43,890 bases of DNA from DATAQC01 sp038232455 (GTDB lineage: Bacteria > Actinomycetota > Acidimicrobiia > Acidimicrobiales > AC-14). Shown here piece after piece: positions 1 through 8,061 of the stretch; the stretch's first letter is position 1, and every line of letters begins with the position of its first letter. The DNA is taken from assembly GCA_038232455.1 (NCBI GenBank), contig JBBSHU010000009.1, positions 1 through 43,890 of the forward strand, written 5' to 3'. Position numbers and translations under genes: made by a program. The notes under the pieces are model-generated. The model searched no databases. It was not told where the DNA came from and was given only the letters and a program-made list of their open reading frames with translations.

Positions 1-108
1 ACAGCAACCGCGCGCCGGTTAAACAACCAGATCCGTTCCCGATCCGGCCGAATCCGTTCCCAAGCCTCCTTGAGCGAAGCCCTGACCAGCGGCAACGGGT
101 TTCCTACC

Positions 109-128
109 GGCCCCACGAGGGCGGGGCC
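109..128. terminator. possible small hairpin terminator
   Basis: GGCCCC (109-114) and GGGGCC (123-128) form a perfect 6-bp stem with an 8-nt loop. There is no clear T-run, so termination is only a possibility. Nothing else in bases 1-260 reads as a convincing gene. A TAGCCT hexamer at 196-201 could be a -10 box for the lemA unit. It lies 10 nt before a GTG (212) that opens a 17-codon frame ending across the lemA start. Confidence 0.25.
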
Positions 129-261
129 ACCTCAGTCTAGAGGTCCAGGCCGTGGGTGCCGACGGCGGCCTGGGCTACGACGACGGGCCGCCCGCTAGCC
201 TCAACCCACCCGTGGCCACCGGTTCCCATTCCCTCTTCTGGCCAGTCGGCCGGCACTCCCG

Positions 262-812
262 GTGATCGTCCTCGCTATCGTCGCCGTGGTCGTCGTGGTG
301 ATCCTCGTGTGGGTGATGATCACGTTCAACCGTCTCGTCCGCTCGCGAAACCAGGTGGCCGACGGTTGGGCCGGCATCGACGTGCAACTCACCCGCCGGG
401 CCGACCTCGTCCCCGTTCTTGTCGAGACGGTGAAGGGGTACCGCAACTTCGAGAGCGGAACCCTCGTGCAGGTGGTCGACGCCCGGGGCCGGGCGATCAA
501 CTCCCAGGGCCCGGCCCAGGCGGGGCCGGCCGAGGCCCAGCTGGCCGGTTCGCTGAAGACGGTCTTCGCCACCGCCGAGGCCTACCCCGACCTGAAAGCC
601 GATGCCAGCTTCCGCGCCCTGCAACGGCAACTGTCGACCCTGGAGGAGGACATCTCTTTTGCCCGCCGTTACTACAACGCCCAGGTTCGAACCTCAACAC
701 CCGCCAGCAGACCTTCCCGGCCGTTCTCGCCGCCCGACCCCTCGGGTTCCGACCCGCCGAGTACTTCCAAGCCGACGCTGACGACCGTGAGGTACCAGAT
801 GCCGACTTGTAG
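262..812 (+). pseudogene. lemA: LemA family protein gene with a single-base frameshift
   Basis: The frame from GTG 262 gives a short N-terminal membrane segment rich in Ile and Val, then the LemA helical-bundle signature (NRLVRSRNQVADGW, DVQLTRRADLVPVLVETV, AYPDLKA, LQRQLSTLEEDISFARRYYNAQV). Just after AQV, near base 689, the typical LemA ending (LNTRQQTFPAVLAARPLGF, then AEYFQ, stop at 810-812) continues in the next frame, as if one base were missing. Read as it stands, the LemA head runs straight into the downstream DUF2207 gene in one 790-codon frame. LemA proteins are membrane-anchored and of uncertain function, and they are often encoded next to DUF2207 proteins. Either the gene is truly broken, or the base is a sequencing or assembly error. 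The family call is firm and the status is open. Confidence 0.8.
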
Positions 813-2634
813 GCTGCTTCGGTCCGCAGTCCGGGCAGGGATCCTCGTCCTCGTGTGGCTCGCCATCGCTACCACGGGAACCGTCAACGGTCCGACCCCC
901 GCCTGGGCCCATACCGTTGCCGAGGCCATCGACTCGTACCACGTCGACATCGACGTTCAGACCAGCGGGACCATCCACGTACGCGAGGTGATCAACTACC
1001 AGTTCGGGATCGTTCCCCGCCACGGGATCGAACGCCAGATCCCGGTGCGCTTCCGGTACGACGGGCGCTACGACCGAATCGATCGGATCGACAACGTTGT
1101 GGTGTCGGCTTCGCCGGGGACCCCGACAGAGCTCAAGATCTCGTCCGGGAACCGCAAGTACCTCCGCATCGGCGACCCCGACAAGACGATCACCGGGGCC
1201 CACCAGTATGTCATCGACTACGACGTGAACGGCGCCCTCAACGCCTTCGGCGAGCACGACGAGCTCTACTGGAACGCCATCGGCAATGAGTGGACGGTGC
1301 CGATCGGGCACCCGTCGGTGATCGTGACGACCCCCGTGCCCACGAACGGGGTGACCTGTTTCGCCGGCCCCCAGGGCAGCTCGTCGCCATGCGCCTCGAC
1401 CGGGACCGCGGGCAGCACGCGGACCGACTTCTCCAACCCCGACCTTGTGCCCAGCGTGGGCCTCACCGTCGTGGTGTCACTTCCCAAAGGCGCCGCCGCC
1501 GCCGCCGGTCCCATCCTCGACGAACGCTGGACACCGCAGCGGGCGTTCGCGGTCACGCCCGTCACTCTCGGGGGGGCGGCGGCTCTGCTCCTCCTCGGCG
1601 CGGTCGGGCTCGGCTTGCTCTTCTGGCGACAGGGTCGCGACCGTCGCGCCGCCGGTGGATATCCCGCGGCCCCGAGCTCGGGCGACGGCCCTGAGGAGCA
1701 CGTGCCGCTGTTCGCCGACCGCGACGGCCCGGTGATTTACCGGCCGCCCGAGGGACTGCGGCCGGCCCAGCTGGGCGTGCTCCTCGACGAGAGCGCCGAT
1801 CCCCTCGACGTCACCGCGACCATCGTCGACCTCGCCGTGCGCGGTTACCTCACCATCACCGAGATCCAGCGGGAGCACCGCTGGTCGAAGTCCGACTGGT
1901 TGCTCACCGCCACGAAGCCGGCCGACGACGAGCTTCTTCCCTACGAACGCGATCTGTTCAACTCCATCTTCGAGGGCCGGGACGAGGTCGCGCTCTCAGA
2001 CATGCGTGACACGTTCCACGGCGACCTGGTCCGCATCGAGGGCAAGCTGTACGACGACTCCGTGGCCCATGGCTGGTTCGCCAAGCGCCCCGACAAGGTC
2101 CGCAGCAAATGGCTGGTCCTCGGCATCCTCATCTCCGTGGTGGGAGCGGCTGCCGTCGGACTGGCCGCCGGCTTCACCCACGCCGGGCTTGTGCCTGTGC
2201 CCATCCTGCTCGCCGGGCTGGTGCTGACGGCCGGGCACCGTTGGACGCCCGCCCGCACGGCGAAGGGGAGCGCCGCCCTGTCGCAGATCCTCGGCTTCCG
2301 GCGCTACATCGAGACGGCCGAGGCCGACCGCATGCAGTTCGCCGAGCAGGAGAACGTGTGGGCCACCTACCTCCCGTACGCCATCGTGTTCGGCGCCACC
2401 AAGAAATGGGCCAGGGCCTTCGAGGGCCTCGGCGCGGATCAACAGGCGGGTGTGTCGTCGTGGTACATCTCCCCCTACCCCTTCTCGCCCGGGGCGTTCT
2501 CCACGTCGATGGACAGCTTCGCCCACAGCACCTCGGGCGCGATCGTCTCCACACCCTCGTCGAGTGGCGGTAGCGGGTTCTCCGGAGGGTTCTCGGGCGG
2601 GGGCGGCGGCGGGGGCGGCGGGGGGAGCTGGTGA
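799..2634 (+). CDS. DUF2207 family membrane protein
   Basis: The 611-residue protein from ATG 799 begins with a signal or membrane segment (about residues 9-30, ending in AWAH). A beta-rich extracytoplasmic domain with the DUF2207 motif RHGIERQIPV follows. Next come a membrane helix near residues 250-275, a cytoplasmic domain (about 320-430), two further hydrophobic segments, and the glycine tail typical of the family (FSGGFSGGGGG...SW). The function of DUF2207 proteins is unknown. The start was chosen because it supplies the expected signal segment and overlaps the true lemA stop by 14 bp, which suggests translational coupling. With the present sequence the same frame also runs uninterrupted from the lemA start, but that fused product is probably an artefact of the lemA frameshift. 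Confidence 0.8.
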   Translation: MPTCRLLRSAVRAGILVLVWLAIATTGTVNGPTPAWAHTVAEAIDSYHVDIDVQTSGTIHVREVINYQFGIVPRHGIERQIPVRFRYDGRYDRIDRIDNVVVSASPGTPTELKISSGNRKYLRIGDPDKTITGAHQYVIDYDVNGALNAFGEHDELYWNAIGNEWTVPIGHPSVIVTTPVPTNGVTCFAGPQGSSSPCASTGTAGSTRTDFSNPDLVPSVGLTVVVSLPKGAAAAAGPILDERWTPQRAFAVTPVTLGGAAALLLLGAVGLGLLFWRQGRDRRAAGGYPAAPSSGDGPEEHVPLFADRDGPVIYRPPEGLRPAQLGVLLDESADPLDVTATIVDLAVRGYLTITEIQREHRWSKSDWLLTATKPADDELLPYERDLFNSIFEGRDEVALSDMRDTFHGDLVRIEGKLYDDSVAHGWFAKRPDKVRSKWLVLGILISVVGAAAVGLAAGFTHAGLVPVPILLAGLVLTAGHRWTPARTAKGSAALSQILGFRRYIETAEADRMQFAEQENVWATYLPYAIVFGATKKWARAFEGLGADQQAGVSSWYISPYPFSPGAFSTSMDSFAHSTSGAIVSTPSSSGGSGFSGGFSGGGGGGGGGGSW

Positions 2635-2667
2635 CGCCGGGCCGACCGGGGGCGCGACACTCACCGG

Positions 2668-2673
2668 TAGCAT
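2668..2673 (+). promoter_or_regulatory. TAGCAT -10 box, leaderless start of receiver gene
   Basis: TAGCAT lies 8 nt upstream of GTG 2682, the spacing expected when transcription begins at the start codon. It sits inside a 30-bp stretch that would otherwise encode an unconserved N-terminal extension of the receiver protein. No good -35 is visible. Confidence 0.45.
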
Positions 2674-2681
2674 CGGCGCCC

Positions 2682-3065
2682 GTGGCCCCCCGTACGCGCG
2701 TCCTGGTGATCGACGACGATCCGGTGATCCTCGAGCTCCTCCGGATCAACTTCGAGATCGAGGGCTTCGAGGTGATCAGCGCGTGTGACGGCCAGGAGGG
2801 GTTGGATCGGGCGAGCGCCGATCACCCCGATGTGATCCTGTCCGACATCATGATGCCCCGCCTCGACGGCCTTCAGCTCCTGACGCGCCTCAAGGACGAC
2901 CCGGCCACGGCGAAGGTGCCCGTGGTCCTGCTGTCGGCCAAGGCCCAGCGGGCCGAGGTCGACAAAGGGCTTGCTCTCGGTGCCGACGACTACGTCACCA
3001 AGCCGTTCGATCCCCTCGAGTTGCTCGACCGGGTCAACGCCGCTCTGGAAAAGCGTCGCAAGTAG
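2682..3065 (+). CDS. single-domain response regulator (CheY-like receiver)
   Basis: The 127-residue protein is a complete receiver domain with no output domain. It has the acidic pocket DDD (residues 11-13), the phosphoacceptor Asp55 in LSDIMMPRLDG, a conserved Ser (LLSAK) and Lys106 in YVTKPFDPLELL. It probably relays a phosphate or controls a partner by protein contact, but no cognate kinase is adjacent. A longer frame starts at GTG 2631, overlapping the DUF2207 stop. The start at 2682 is preferred because it gives the usual domain boundary (APRTRVLVIDDD) and follows a TAGCAT -10 box by 8 nt. Confidence 0.85.
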   Translation: MAPRTRVLVIDDDPVILELLRINFEIEGFEVISACDGQEGLDRASADHPDVILSDIMMPRLDGLQLLTRLKDDPATAKVPVVLLSAKAQRAEVDKGLALGADDYVTKPFDPLELLDRVNAALEKRRK

Positions 3066-3094
3066 CACCTCGCCTGGTTGAAGATCGGAAGGCA

Positions 3095-4714
3095 ATGATC
3101 CGCGACACTCTCGCCCAGGCAGTCCAGGCCACCCTCGTGGCCCTCGGGGTCGACCCCGTGCCCGACACGGTGGAGGTCCGCCGCCCGGCCCAGCCCGACC
3201 ACGGCGACTGGTCCACCAACGCCGCCCTGGTGGCGGCCAAGCAGATGGGCCGGGCACCTCGTGATCTGGCCACAGCCATCGCCGGACACCTGGCCGCCGA
3301 TCTCCCCGGGCACGTCAACTCGGTCGAGGTGGCCGGACCCGGCTTCGTGAACTTCCATCTCGACCATGGGTGGCTCTACGACGTACTCACCGAGGTGGTC
3401 GGTGCCGGGGTCGACGCCTACGCCCGCCACGACGTCGGCGCGGGGGGCCGGGTGGTCGTGGAGTTCGTGTCGGCCAACCCCACCGGGCCCATCCACGTCG
3501 GCAACGGCTGGTGGTGCGCCTACGGCGACGCCCTCTCCCGGGTCCTGGCGCGCTGCGGCTGGCTGGTCCATCGGGAGTACTACGTCAACGACACGGGGGG
3601 CCAGATCCGCCAGCTCGGGGAGAGCCTGCTGGCCCGGCGCCGGGGCGACGAGGTGTCCGAGGAGGGCTACCAGGGCGCCTACGTGGCCGATCTGGCCGAG
3701 AGCTACCGGGGAGCCGACGACGTGGTGGAGGCCGGGCGTTGGGCGGCCGACCGAATTCTCGACGAGATCCGCCTCACCCTCGACAGCATCGACATCCGTT
3801 TCGACGAGTGGTTCAGCCAGGCTTCCATCGAGGAGAGCGAAGTGGTGGCCGACACCGTCGCCATCCTCGCTGACAAGGGCGTGGTGTACGAGAAGGACGA
3901 CGCCACCTGGCTTCGGAGCACCGACTTCGGCGACCAGCGCGACCGGGTCTTGGTCAAGTCGAACGGCGACTACACCTATCTGGCCGGCGACCTCGCCTAC
4001 CACCGAGACAAGCTCGTCGTTCGCGGCTACGACCGGGCCATCGACATCTTCGGAGCCGACCATCACGGCCAGGTCGCCAGCCTGTTTGCCGGTATCCAGG
4101 CTCTCGGGATCGCTCCGGACCGTCTGGAGATCAGGCTCGGCCAGATGATCTCGTTGAGCGACGGAAAGATGTCGAAGAGAAGCGGCAACTTCGTGCCGCT
4201 CTCCGAGCTGGTGGCCGAGATCGGTGCCGATGCCACCCGGCTGCTCACCCTGATGTCGTCGATCGACCAGGCCACGACGATCGACCTCGACGCCGTCCGC
4301 CGCCAGTCGATGGACAACCCCGTCTATTACGTGCAGTACGCCCACGCTCGCATCGCCTCGGTGAGCCGGGTGGCGGCCGAGCGGGGGGTGGCCCGGCGTC
4401 CGCTCCAGGAGGTCGACCTGGCCCTGCTCGGGAACCAGCGGGAGCTCGACGTGCTGCGCAGCCTGGCCGAGCTCCCCGACGTGGTCCTCGCCGCATGCCT
4501 CACCCGGGCGCCCCACAAGGTGGCCACCTGGGTGCTCGAGCTGGCCGGGCGCTTCCACGGCTTCTACCACGACTGCTCCATCCTCGGGCCGGCCGGGGCC
4601 GATGTCGTCGACCACGACCTCACCCAGGCCCGGCTCTGGCTGGTCGAGGCGGCGCGGGTGGGACTGGCGGTGGCCCTGGGTCTCCTTGGCGTCAGTGCTC
4701 CCGAGTCGATGTAG
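3095..4714 (+). CDS. argS: arginyl-tRNA synthetase
   Basis: Class I aminoacyl-tRNA synthetase that charges tRNA-Arg in the cytoplasm, 539 residues. An N-terminal additional domain (about 1-85) is followed by the Rossmann catalytic core. The HIGH-type motif is HVGN (134-137, within SANPTGPIHVGNGW) and the KMSKRSGN motif lies near residue 358. A DALR-type anticodon-binding domain closes the protein (QYAHARIASV onward). A GGAAGG ribosome site precedes ATG 3095. The gene sits directly upstream of lysA, whose GTG lies 2 bp beyond the argS stop. This argS-lysA pair is a classic actinobacterial arrangement. Confidence 0.97.
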   Translation: MIRDTLAQAVQATLVALGVDPVPDTVEVRRPAQPDHGDWSTNAALVAAKQMGRAPRDLATAIAGHLAADLPGHVNSVEVAGPGFVNFHLDHGWLYDVLTEVVGAGVDAYARHDVGAGGRVVVEFVSANPTGPIHVGNGWWCAYGDALSRVLARCGWLVHREYYVNDTGGQIRQLGESLLARRRGDEVSEEGYQGAYVADLAESYRGADDVVEAGRWAADRILDEIRLTLDSIDIRFDEWFSQASIEESEVVADTVAILADKGVVYEKDDATWLRSTDFGDQRDRVLVKSNGDYTYLAGDLAYHRDKLVVRGYDRAIDIFGADHHGQVASLFAGIQALGIAPDRLEIRLGQMISLSDGKMSKRSGNFVPLSELVAEIGADATRLLTLMSSIDQATTIDLDAVRRQSMDNPVYYVQYAHARIASVSRVAAERGVARRPLQEVDLALLGNQRELDVLRSLAELPDVVLAACLTRAPHKVATWVLELAGRFHGFYHDCSILGPAGADVVDHDLTQARLWLVEAARVGLAVALGLLGVSAPESM

Positions 4715-4716
4715 CG

Positions 4717-5988
4717 GTGGGCACGACGGCGCTCGAACCCGGCCTGCTCCCGCTCACCGCAGGCATCGGTCCCGACGGCCGGCTCACCGTCGGCGGCGTC
4801 GATCTGTGCAGCCTGGCCGAGGCCGAGGGGACTCCGCTGTTCGTCTACGACGAGGCTCATCTGCGCGCCCGGTGCCGGGAAGCGGTTGCCGTCTTCGGCC
4901 CGGGAGTGGCCTACGCCAGCAAGGCTTTCCTCTGCCTGGCCATGGCCCGGCTGGTGCACGAGGAGGGGATGCACCTCGACGTCGCCACCGGGGGCGAGCT
5001 GCACGTGGCGCTGGCTGCGGGCGTGCCGCCCAGCGACCTGAAGCTCCACGGCAACAACAAGTCGACCGAGGAGCTGGCTCGGGCCCGCCAGCTCGGCGTG
5101 CGCCTGGTGGTCGACTCCTTCGACGAGCTCGACCGCCTCGACCGCCTCCATGCGATCGACGGGATCACCGCCAAGGTCCTGGTGAGGGTGACGCCGGGCG
5201 TCGAAGCCCACACCCATGAGTACGTGATGACCGGCCAGGTCGACTCCAAGTTCGGCTTCGGCCTGGCCAACGACGACGCCGCCCGGGCCGTGGAACGAGC
5301 CCTGGCCTCGCCGGCCACCGAGGTGGTGGGGCTGCACGTCCACATCGGCAGCCAGATCTTCCTGGCCGACTCCTTCGCCAAGGCGGTGGAGGTCCTGGCC
5401 GACTTCGTCGTCCCGCTGGGCCTACCCGAGCTCTGCATGGGTGGCGGGCTCGGGGTGCCCTACGTGGAGGGAGAGCAGGCTCCAACGCTTTCGGAGTGGG
5501 CCACCGTTCTCCACGACGCCTGCCGCCGGGCCGGCATCGAATCCGAGGTCACGGCCGAGCCGGGTCGCTCGATCGCCGCCGCGGCCGGTCTCACCCTCTA
5601 CCGGGTGGGCACGATCAAGGAGATCCCGGGTATCCGAAGCTACGTGTCGGTCGACGGGGGCATGAGCGACAACCCCAGGCCGGTCCTGTACGGGAGCGGC
5701 TACGAGGCCTTCCTTCCCCGCACTCCGCACGCCGAACGACTACAGGTGGTGACGGTGGTGGGCAAGCACTGCGAGTCGGGCGACATCGTGGCGCGCCACG
5801 CCCGGGTGCCGGCCGACCTGGCCGTCGGTGACGTGCTGTGCACGCCGGTCACCGGGGCCTACGGGTATTCGATGGCCTCCAACTACAACAAGGTCCCCCG
5901 CCCGGCGGTGGTCTTCGTGGCCGACGGTCAGGCCCGCGTGGTCGTACGCCGGGAGACCCTCGACGACCTCCTCCGTCTCGACGAATAG
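4717..5988 (+). CDS. lysA: diaminopimelate decarboxylase
   Basis: PLP-dependent fold-III decarboxylase that converts meso-diaminopimelate to L-lysine, the last step of lysine synthesis, 423 residues. The PLP lysine is Lys69 in AYASKAFLC. Other family marks are HVHIGSQ, the glycine-rich phosphate loop EPGRSIAAAAG, and the active-site Cys in KHCESGD (about residue 352). It ends with GAYGYSMASNYNKVPRPA. GTG 4717 is the first start after the argS stop and gives the expected N-terminus. It probably shares an mRNA with argS. A longer open frame extends upstream inside argS but has no homology there. Confidence 0.96.
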   Translation: MGTTALEPGLLPLTAGIGPDGRLTVGGVDLCSLAEAEGTPLFVYDEAHLRARCREAVAVFGPGVAYASKAFLCLAMARLVHEEGMHLDVATGGELHVALAAGVPPSDLKLHGNNKSTEELARARQLGVRLVVDSFDELDRLDRLHAIDGITAKVLVRVTPGVEAHTHEYVMTGQVDSKFGFGLANDDAARAVERALASPATEVVGLHVHIGSQIFLADSFAKAVEVLADFVVPLGLPELCMGGGLGVPYVEGEQAPTLSEWATVLHDACRRAGIESEVTAEPGRSIAAAAGLTLYRVGTIKEIPGIRSYVSVDGGMSDNPRPVLYGSGYEAFLPRTPHAERLQVVTVVGKHCESGDIVARHARVPADLAVGDVLCTPVTGAYGYSMASNYNKVPRPAVVFVADGQARVVVRRETLDDLLRLDE

Positions 5989-6008
5989 CCCCCGTTCGCC
6001 AATGCGGC

Positions 6009-6569
6009 TCAGACAAGGTCGGCCACGGCCACGGCGGCGCCCGGGAGCATCAGGGGAGCGACGGTCTCGCCCGGGCTGACACGGCGTTCGTCCATGTATC
6101 CGCACGGCTGGGGGTCGCGGGCCACGATCACCACACCGGCGGAGAGGTCGACGATCCACGTCTCGATGACGCCGGCCTTGGCGTAGAGCGGAGCCTTGAC
6201 CTCGTCGTCGAAGCCCACCGACGTGTCGGCGACCTCGACCAGGAGGATCACGTCTTCGGGTCGCGGATGGCGCTCGGCGTAATGGTCCGCCTGGGCCCGG
6301 ACCACGCAGATGTCGGCTTCGGGCTCCGACGAGCCCCCCAGTGCCACCGGTTTCCTTTCCCTCACCGTCGCCCGATCACCCACCGCGGCCGTCAGGCTGG
6401 CGGCGATGCGTTCGACGGCCGCGCCATGCGGTCCGCCCACCGGCGCCGCCTCGACGATCTCGCCGTCGATGAGCTCCACCCGGTCGTCGTTGCCGAGGAT
6501 TCCGGACTCCTCCATGCGGTGGTAGTCGTCGGCCGAGAAGCGGTGGGGATCGGGTCCGGTCACAGCCAT
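6009..6569 (-). CDS. Uma2 family (DUF820) putative PD-(D/E)XK nuclease
   Basis: The 186-residue protein has the Uma2 family layout: FSADDYHRM near the start, then DDRVELIDGEIVE, the acidic cluster SEPEADICVV, DVILLVEVADTS with the catalytic Glu, and KAPLYAKAGVIETWIVDL with the catalytic Lys. Family members are predicted restriction-like endonucleases of unknown role and are often found as scattered accessory genes. The start is ATG 6569, which lies 7 nt after a TACCCT -10 box (6582-6577). The open frame continues upstream to 7118, but that part runs antisense through the repeat block and hom and is not credible. The gene is convergent with lysA and divergent from hom, interrupting what is a lysA-hom-thrC run in many relatives. 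Confidence 0.85.
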   Translation of the reverse strand: MAVTGPDPHRFSADDYHRMEESGILGNDDRVELIDGEIVEAAPVGGPHGAAVERIAASLTAAVGDRATVRERKPVALGGSSEPEADICVVRAQADHYAERHPRPEDVILLVEVADTSVGFDDEVKAPLYAKAGVIETWIVDLSAGVVIVARDPQPCGYMDERRVSPGETVAPLMLPGAAVAVADLV

Positions 6570-6576
6570 ACCGGGA

Positions 6577-6582
6577 AGGGTA
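6577..6582 (-). promoter_or_regulatory. TACCCT -10 box of Uma2 gene (leaderless)
   Basis: On the minus strand TACCCT ends 7 nt before ATG 6569. Its upstream -35 region would fall inside the tandem palindrome block that begins at 6591. Confidence 0.45.
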
Positions 6583-6590
6583 GTGGCCTC

Positions 6591-6726
6591 GCTCAGTGCC
6601 AACGGGGTGCTGGCTCCGTGCCCAACGGTTGCTGGCTCCGTGCCCAACGGAGTGACGGCTCCGTGCCCAACGGAGTGACGGCTCCGTGCCCAACGGAGTG
6701 ACGGCTCAGTGCCCAACGGAGTGACG
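6591..6726. repeat. six tandem 22-23 bp palindromic repeat units
   Basis: Six head-to-tail units start at 6591, 6613, 6635, 6658, 6681 and 6704. The core is CTCCGT-GCCCA-ACGGAG, a perfect 6-bp inverted repeat with a 5-nt loop, followed by TGACG and then GCTCC of the next unit. Units 3-5 are identical apart from the last base or two. The first two are diverged and one base shorter, and unit 6 carries CTCAGT. The block fills the space between the divergent Uma2 and hom promoters. The same unit, with one extra base, occurs twice plus a fragment inside rho (11301-11372). Confidence 0.9.
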
Positions 6727-6738
6727 GCTGGGAGCCGG

Positions 6739-6744
6739 TACGGT
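6739..6744 (+). promoter_or_regulatory. TACGGT -10 box of hom (leaderless)
   Basis: TACGGT ends 6 nt before GTG 6751. Its -35 region overlaps the last palindromic repeat unit. This suggests that hom, thrC and the downstream kinase-like gene form a transcription unit separate from argS-lysA. Confidence 0.5.
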
Positions 6745-6750
6745 TGGGCC

Positions 6751-8055
6751 GTGGAACAGAACGTGGTGCGTGTGGGCATCCTCGGGTGCGGAACCGTGGG
6801 CAGCGCCCTGGTCGACCTCGTCGCCGAACACGGCGACACCATCGCCGCCCGCTCGGGGGTCCGCCTCGAGGTGGCCCGGGTGGCCGTGCACGACATCTCC
6901 AAGCAGCGTTCGGTGGACCTGGGCGAGGGGGTGCTCACCGCCGATGCCGACGCCCTGGTGGTCGATCCAGAGGTCGACGTGGTCGTCGAGCTCCTGGGGG
7001 GCATGGAGCCGGCGCGCCGTCTCATCGGAGCGGCCCTGAAGGCGGGCAAGCCCGTCATCACCGCCAACAAGGAAGTGATCGCCAGCGCCGGTGCCGAGCT
7101 CGTGCAGGTGGCGGCCAAGGCGGGTGTCGCCCTGCTCTACGAGGCGGCTGTGGCCGGAGCCATCCCCCTCATTCGGCCCCTGCGGGAGTCACTGGCCGGC
7201 GACCGTCTGCGCCGGGTCATGGGCATCGTCAACGGCACCACCAACTTCATTCTCACCCGCATGAGCGAGGGGGGAGGCTCGTTCGCCGATGCCCTGGCCG
7301 AGGCCCAGGCCCTCGGCTTCGCCGAGCGCGACCCCACAGCCGACGTCGAGGGATGGGACGCCGCAGCCAAGGCCGCCATCATTGCCAGCGTGGCCTTCGG
7401 CGTGGCCGTGGTGGCCGACGACGTCCACCGCGAGGGCATCTCCGGCGTGACGTCCGAAGACATCGAGATGGCCGACCGGCTCGGGTACGTGGTCAAGCTC
7501 CTGGCCGTGGTCGAGGCCGTCGCCGACCCCCACGGGGGTCCCGGCGAGGTAGCCGTGCGCGTCCATCCCGCCATGGTGCCGAAAGACCATCCCCTGGCCT
7601 CGGTGCGCGACGCCTTCAACGCCGTCTTCGTGGAGGGTGCGGCCTCCGGCGAGCTCATGTTCTACGGCCGGGGGGCGGGCGGCCGGCCCACGGCGTCGGC
7701 CGTCCTCGGCGACCTCGTCGACGCGGGGGTGAACCTGGGTCGGGGCACGGCTCCGTCACCCGCCGGCCTCGTCCCGGCCCGCATACGCCCCATCGCCGAT
7801 CTCAGTTCGCAGTACTACATCACCATCGACGTCGTCGACCGGCCCGGCGTTCTCGAGAAGGTGGCCGCCGCCACGGCTCGCCACGGGGTCTCGATCCTCA
7901 AGATGGAGCAACTCGGACTGGGTGACGAGGCCCGGCTGGTGCTGGTCACCCACATCGCCGCCGAACGTGACGTACAGGCCACCCTCGCCGATCTGCGCGA
8001 GCTCGACGAAGTCGACCGGGTGGGCACACTGTTGCGCGTCATCGGGCCCGAGTAG
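6751..8055 (+). CDS. hom: homoserine dehydrogenase
   Basis: NAD(P)H-dependent reduction of aspartate semialdehyde to homoserine, the branch point to threonine and methionine, 434 residues. The nucleotide-binding motif GILGCGTVGSA lies at residues 9-19. The catalytic domain carries ANKEVIAS, GIVNGTTNFILTRM and the DPTADVEGWDAAAK segment. A C-terminal ACT domain (about 350-434, from ITIDVVDRPGVLEKV) is the usual site of feedback control by threonine. GTG 6751 is chosen because it directly precedes the Rossmann strand and follows the TACGGT box by 6 nt. thrC follows 6 bp downstream, so the two are co-transcribed. Confidence 0.96.
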   Translation: MEQNVVRVGILGCGTVGSALVDLVAEHGDTIAARSGVRLEVARVAVHDISKQRSVDLGEGVLTADADALVVDPEVDVVVELLGGMEPARRLIGAALKAGKPVITANKEVIASAGAELVQVAAKAGVALLYEAAVAGAIPLIRPLRESLAGDRLRRVMGIVNGTTNFILTRMSEGGGSFADALAEAQALGFAERDPTADVEGWDAAAKAAIIASVAFGVAVVADDVHREGISGVTSEDIEMADRLGYVVKLLAVVEAVADPHGGPGEVAVRVHPAMVPKDHPLASVRDAFNAVFVEGAASGELMFYGRGAGGRPTASAVLGDLVDAGVNLGRGTAPSPAGLVPARIRPIADLSSQYYITIDVVDRPGVLEKVAAATARHGVSILKMEQLGLGDEARLVLVTHIAAERDVQATLADLRELDEVDRVGTLLRVIGPE

Positions 8056-8061
8056 GAGCCG

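Noticed and set aside
262..2634. A genuine LemA-DUF2207 fusion protein
   Set aside because: The normal LemA C-terminus and stop are present in the neighbouring frame, and DUF2207 has its own signal segment and ATG.
6591..6726. CRISPR-like array
   Set aside because: The units are directly adjacent with no spacers, and no cas genes are in the window.
6570..7118. N-terminal extension of the Uma2 protein (open frame to 7118)
   Set aside because: It runs through the tandem repeats and antisense to hom, and has no family similarity. ATG 6569 fits both the family N-terminus and the -10 box.
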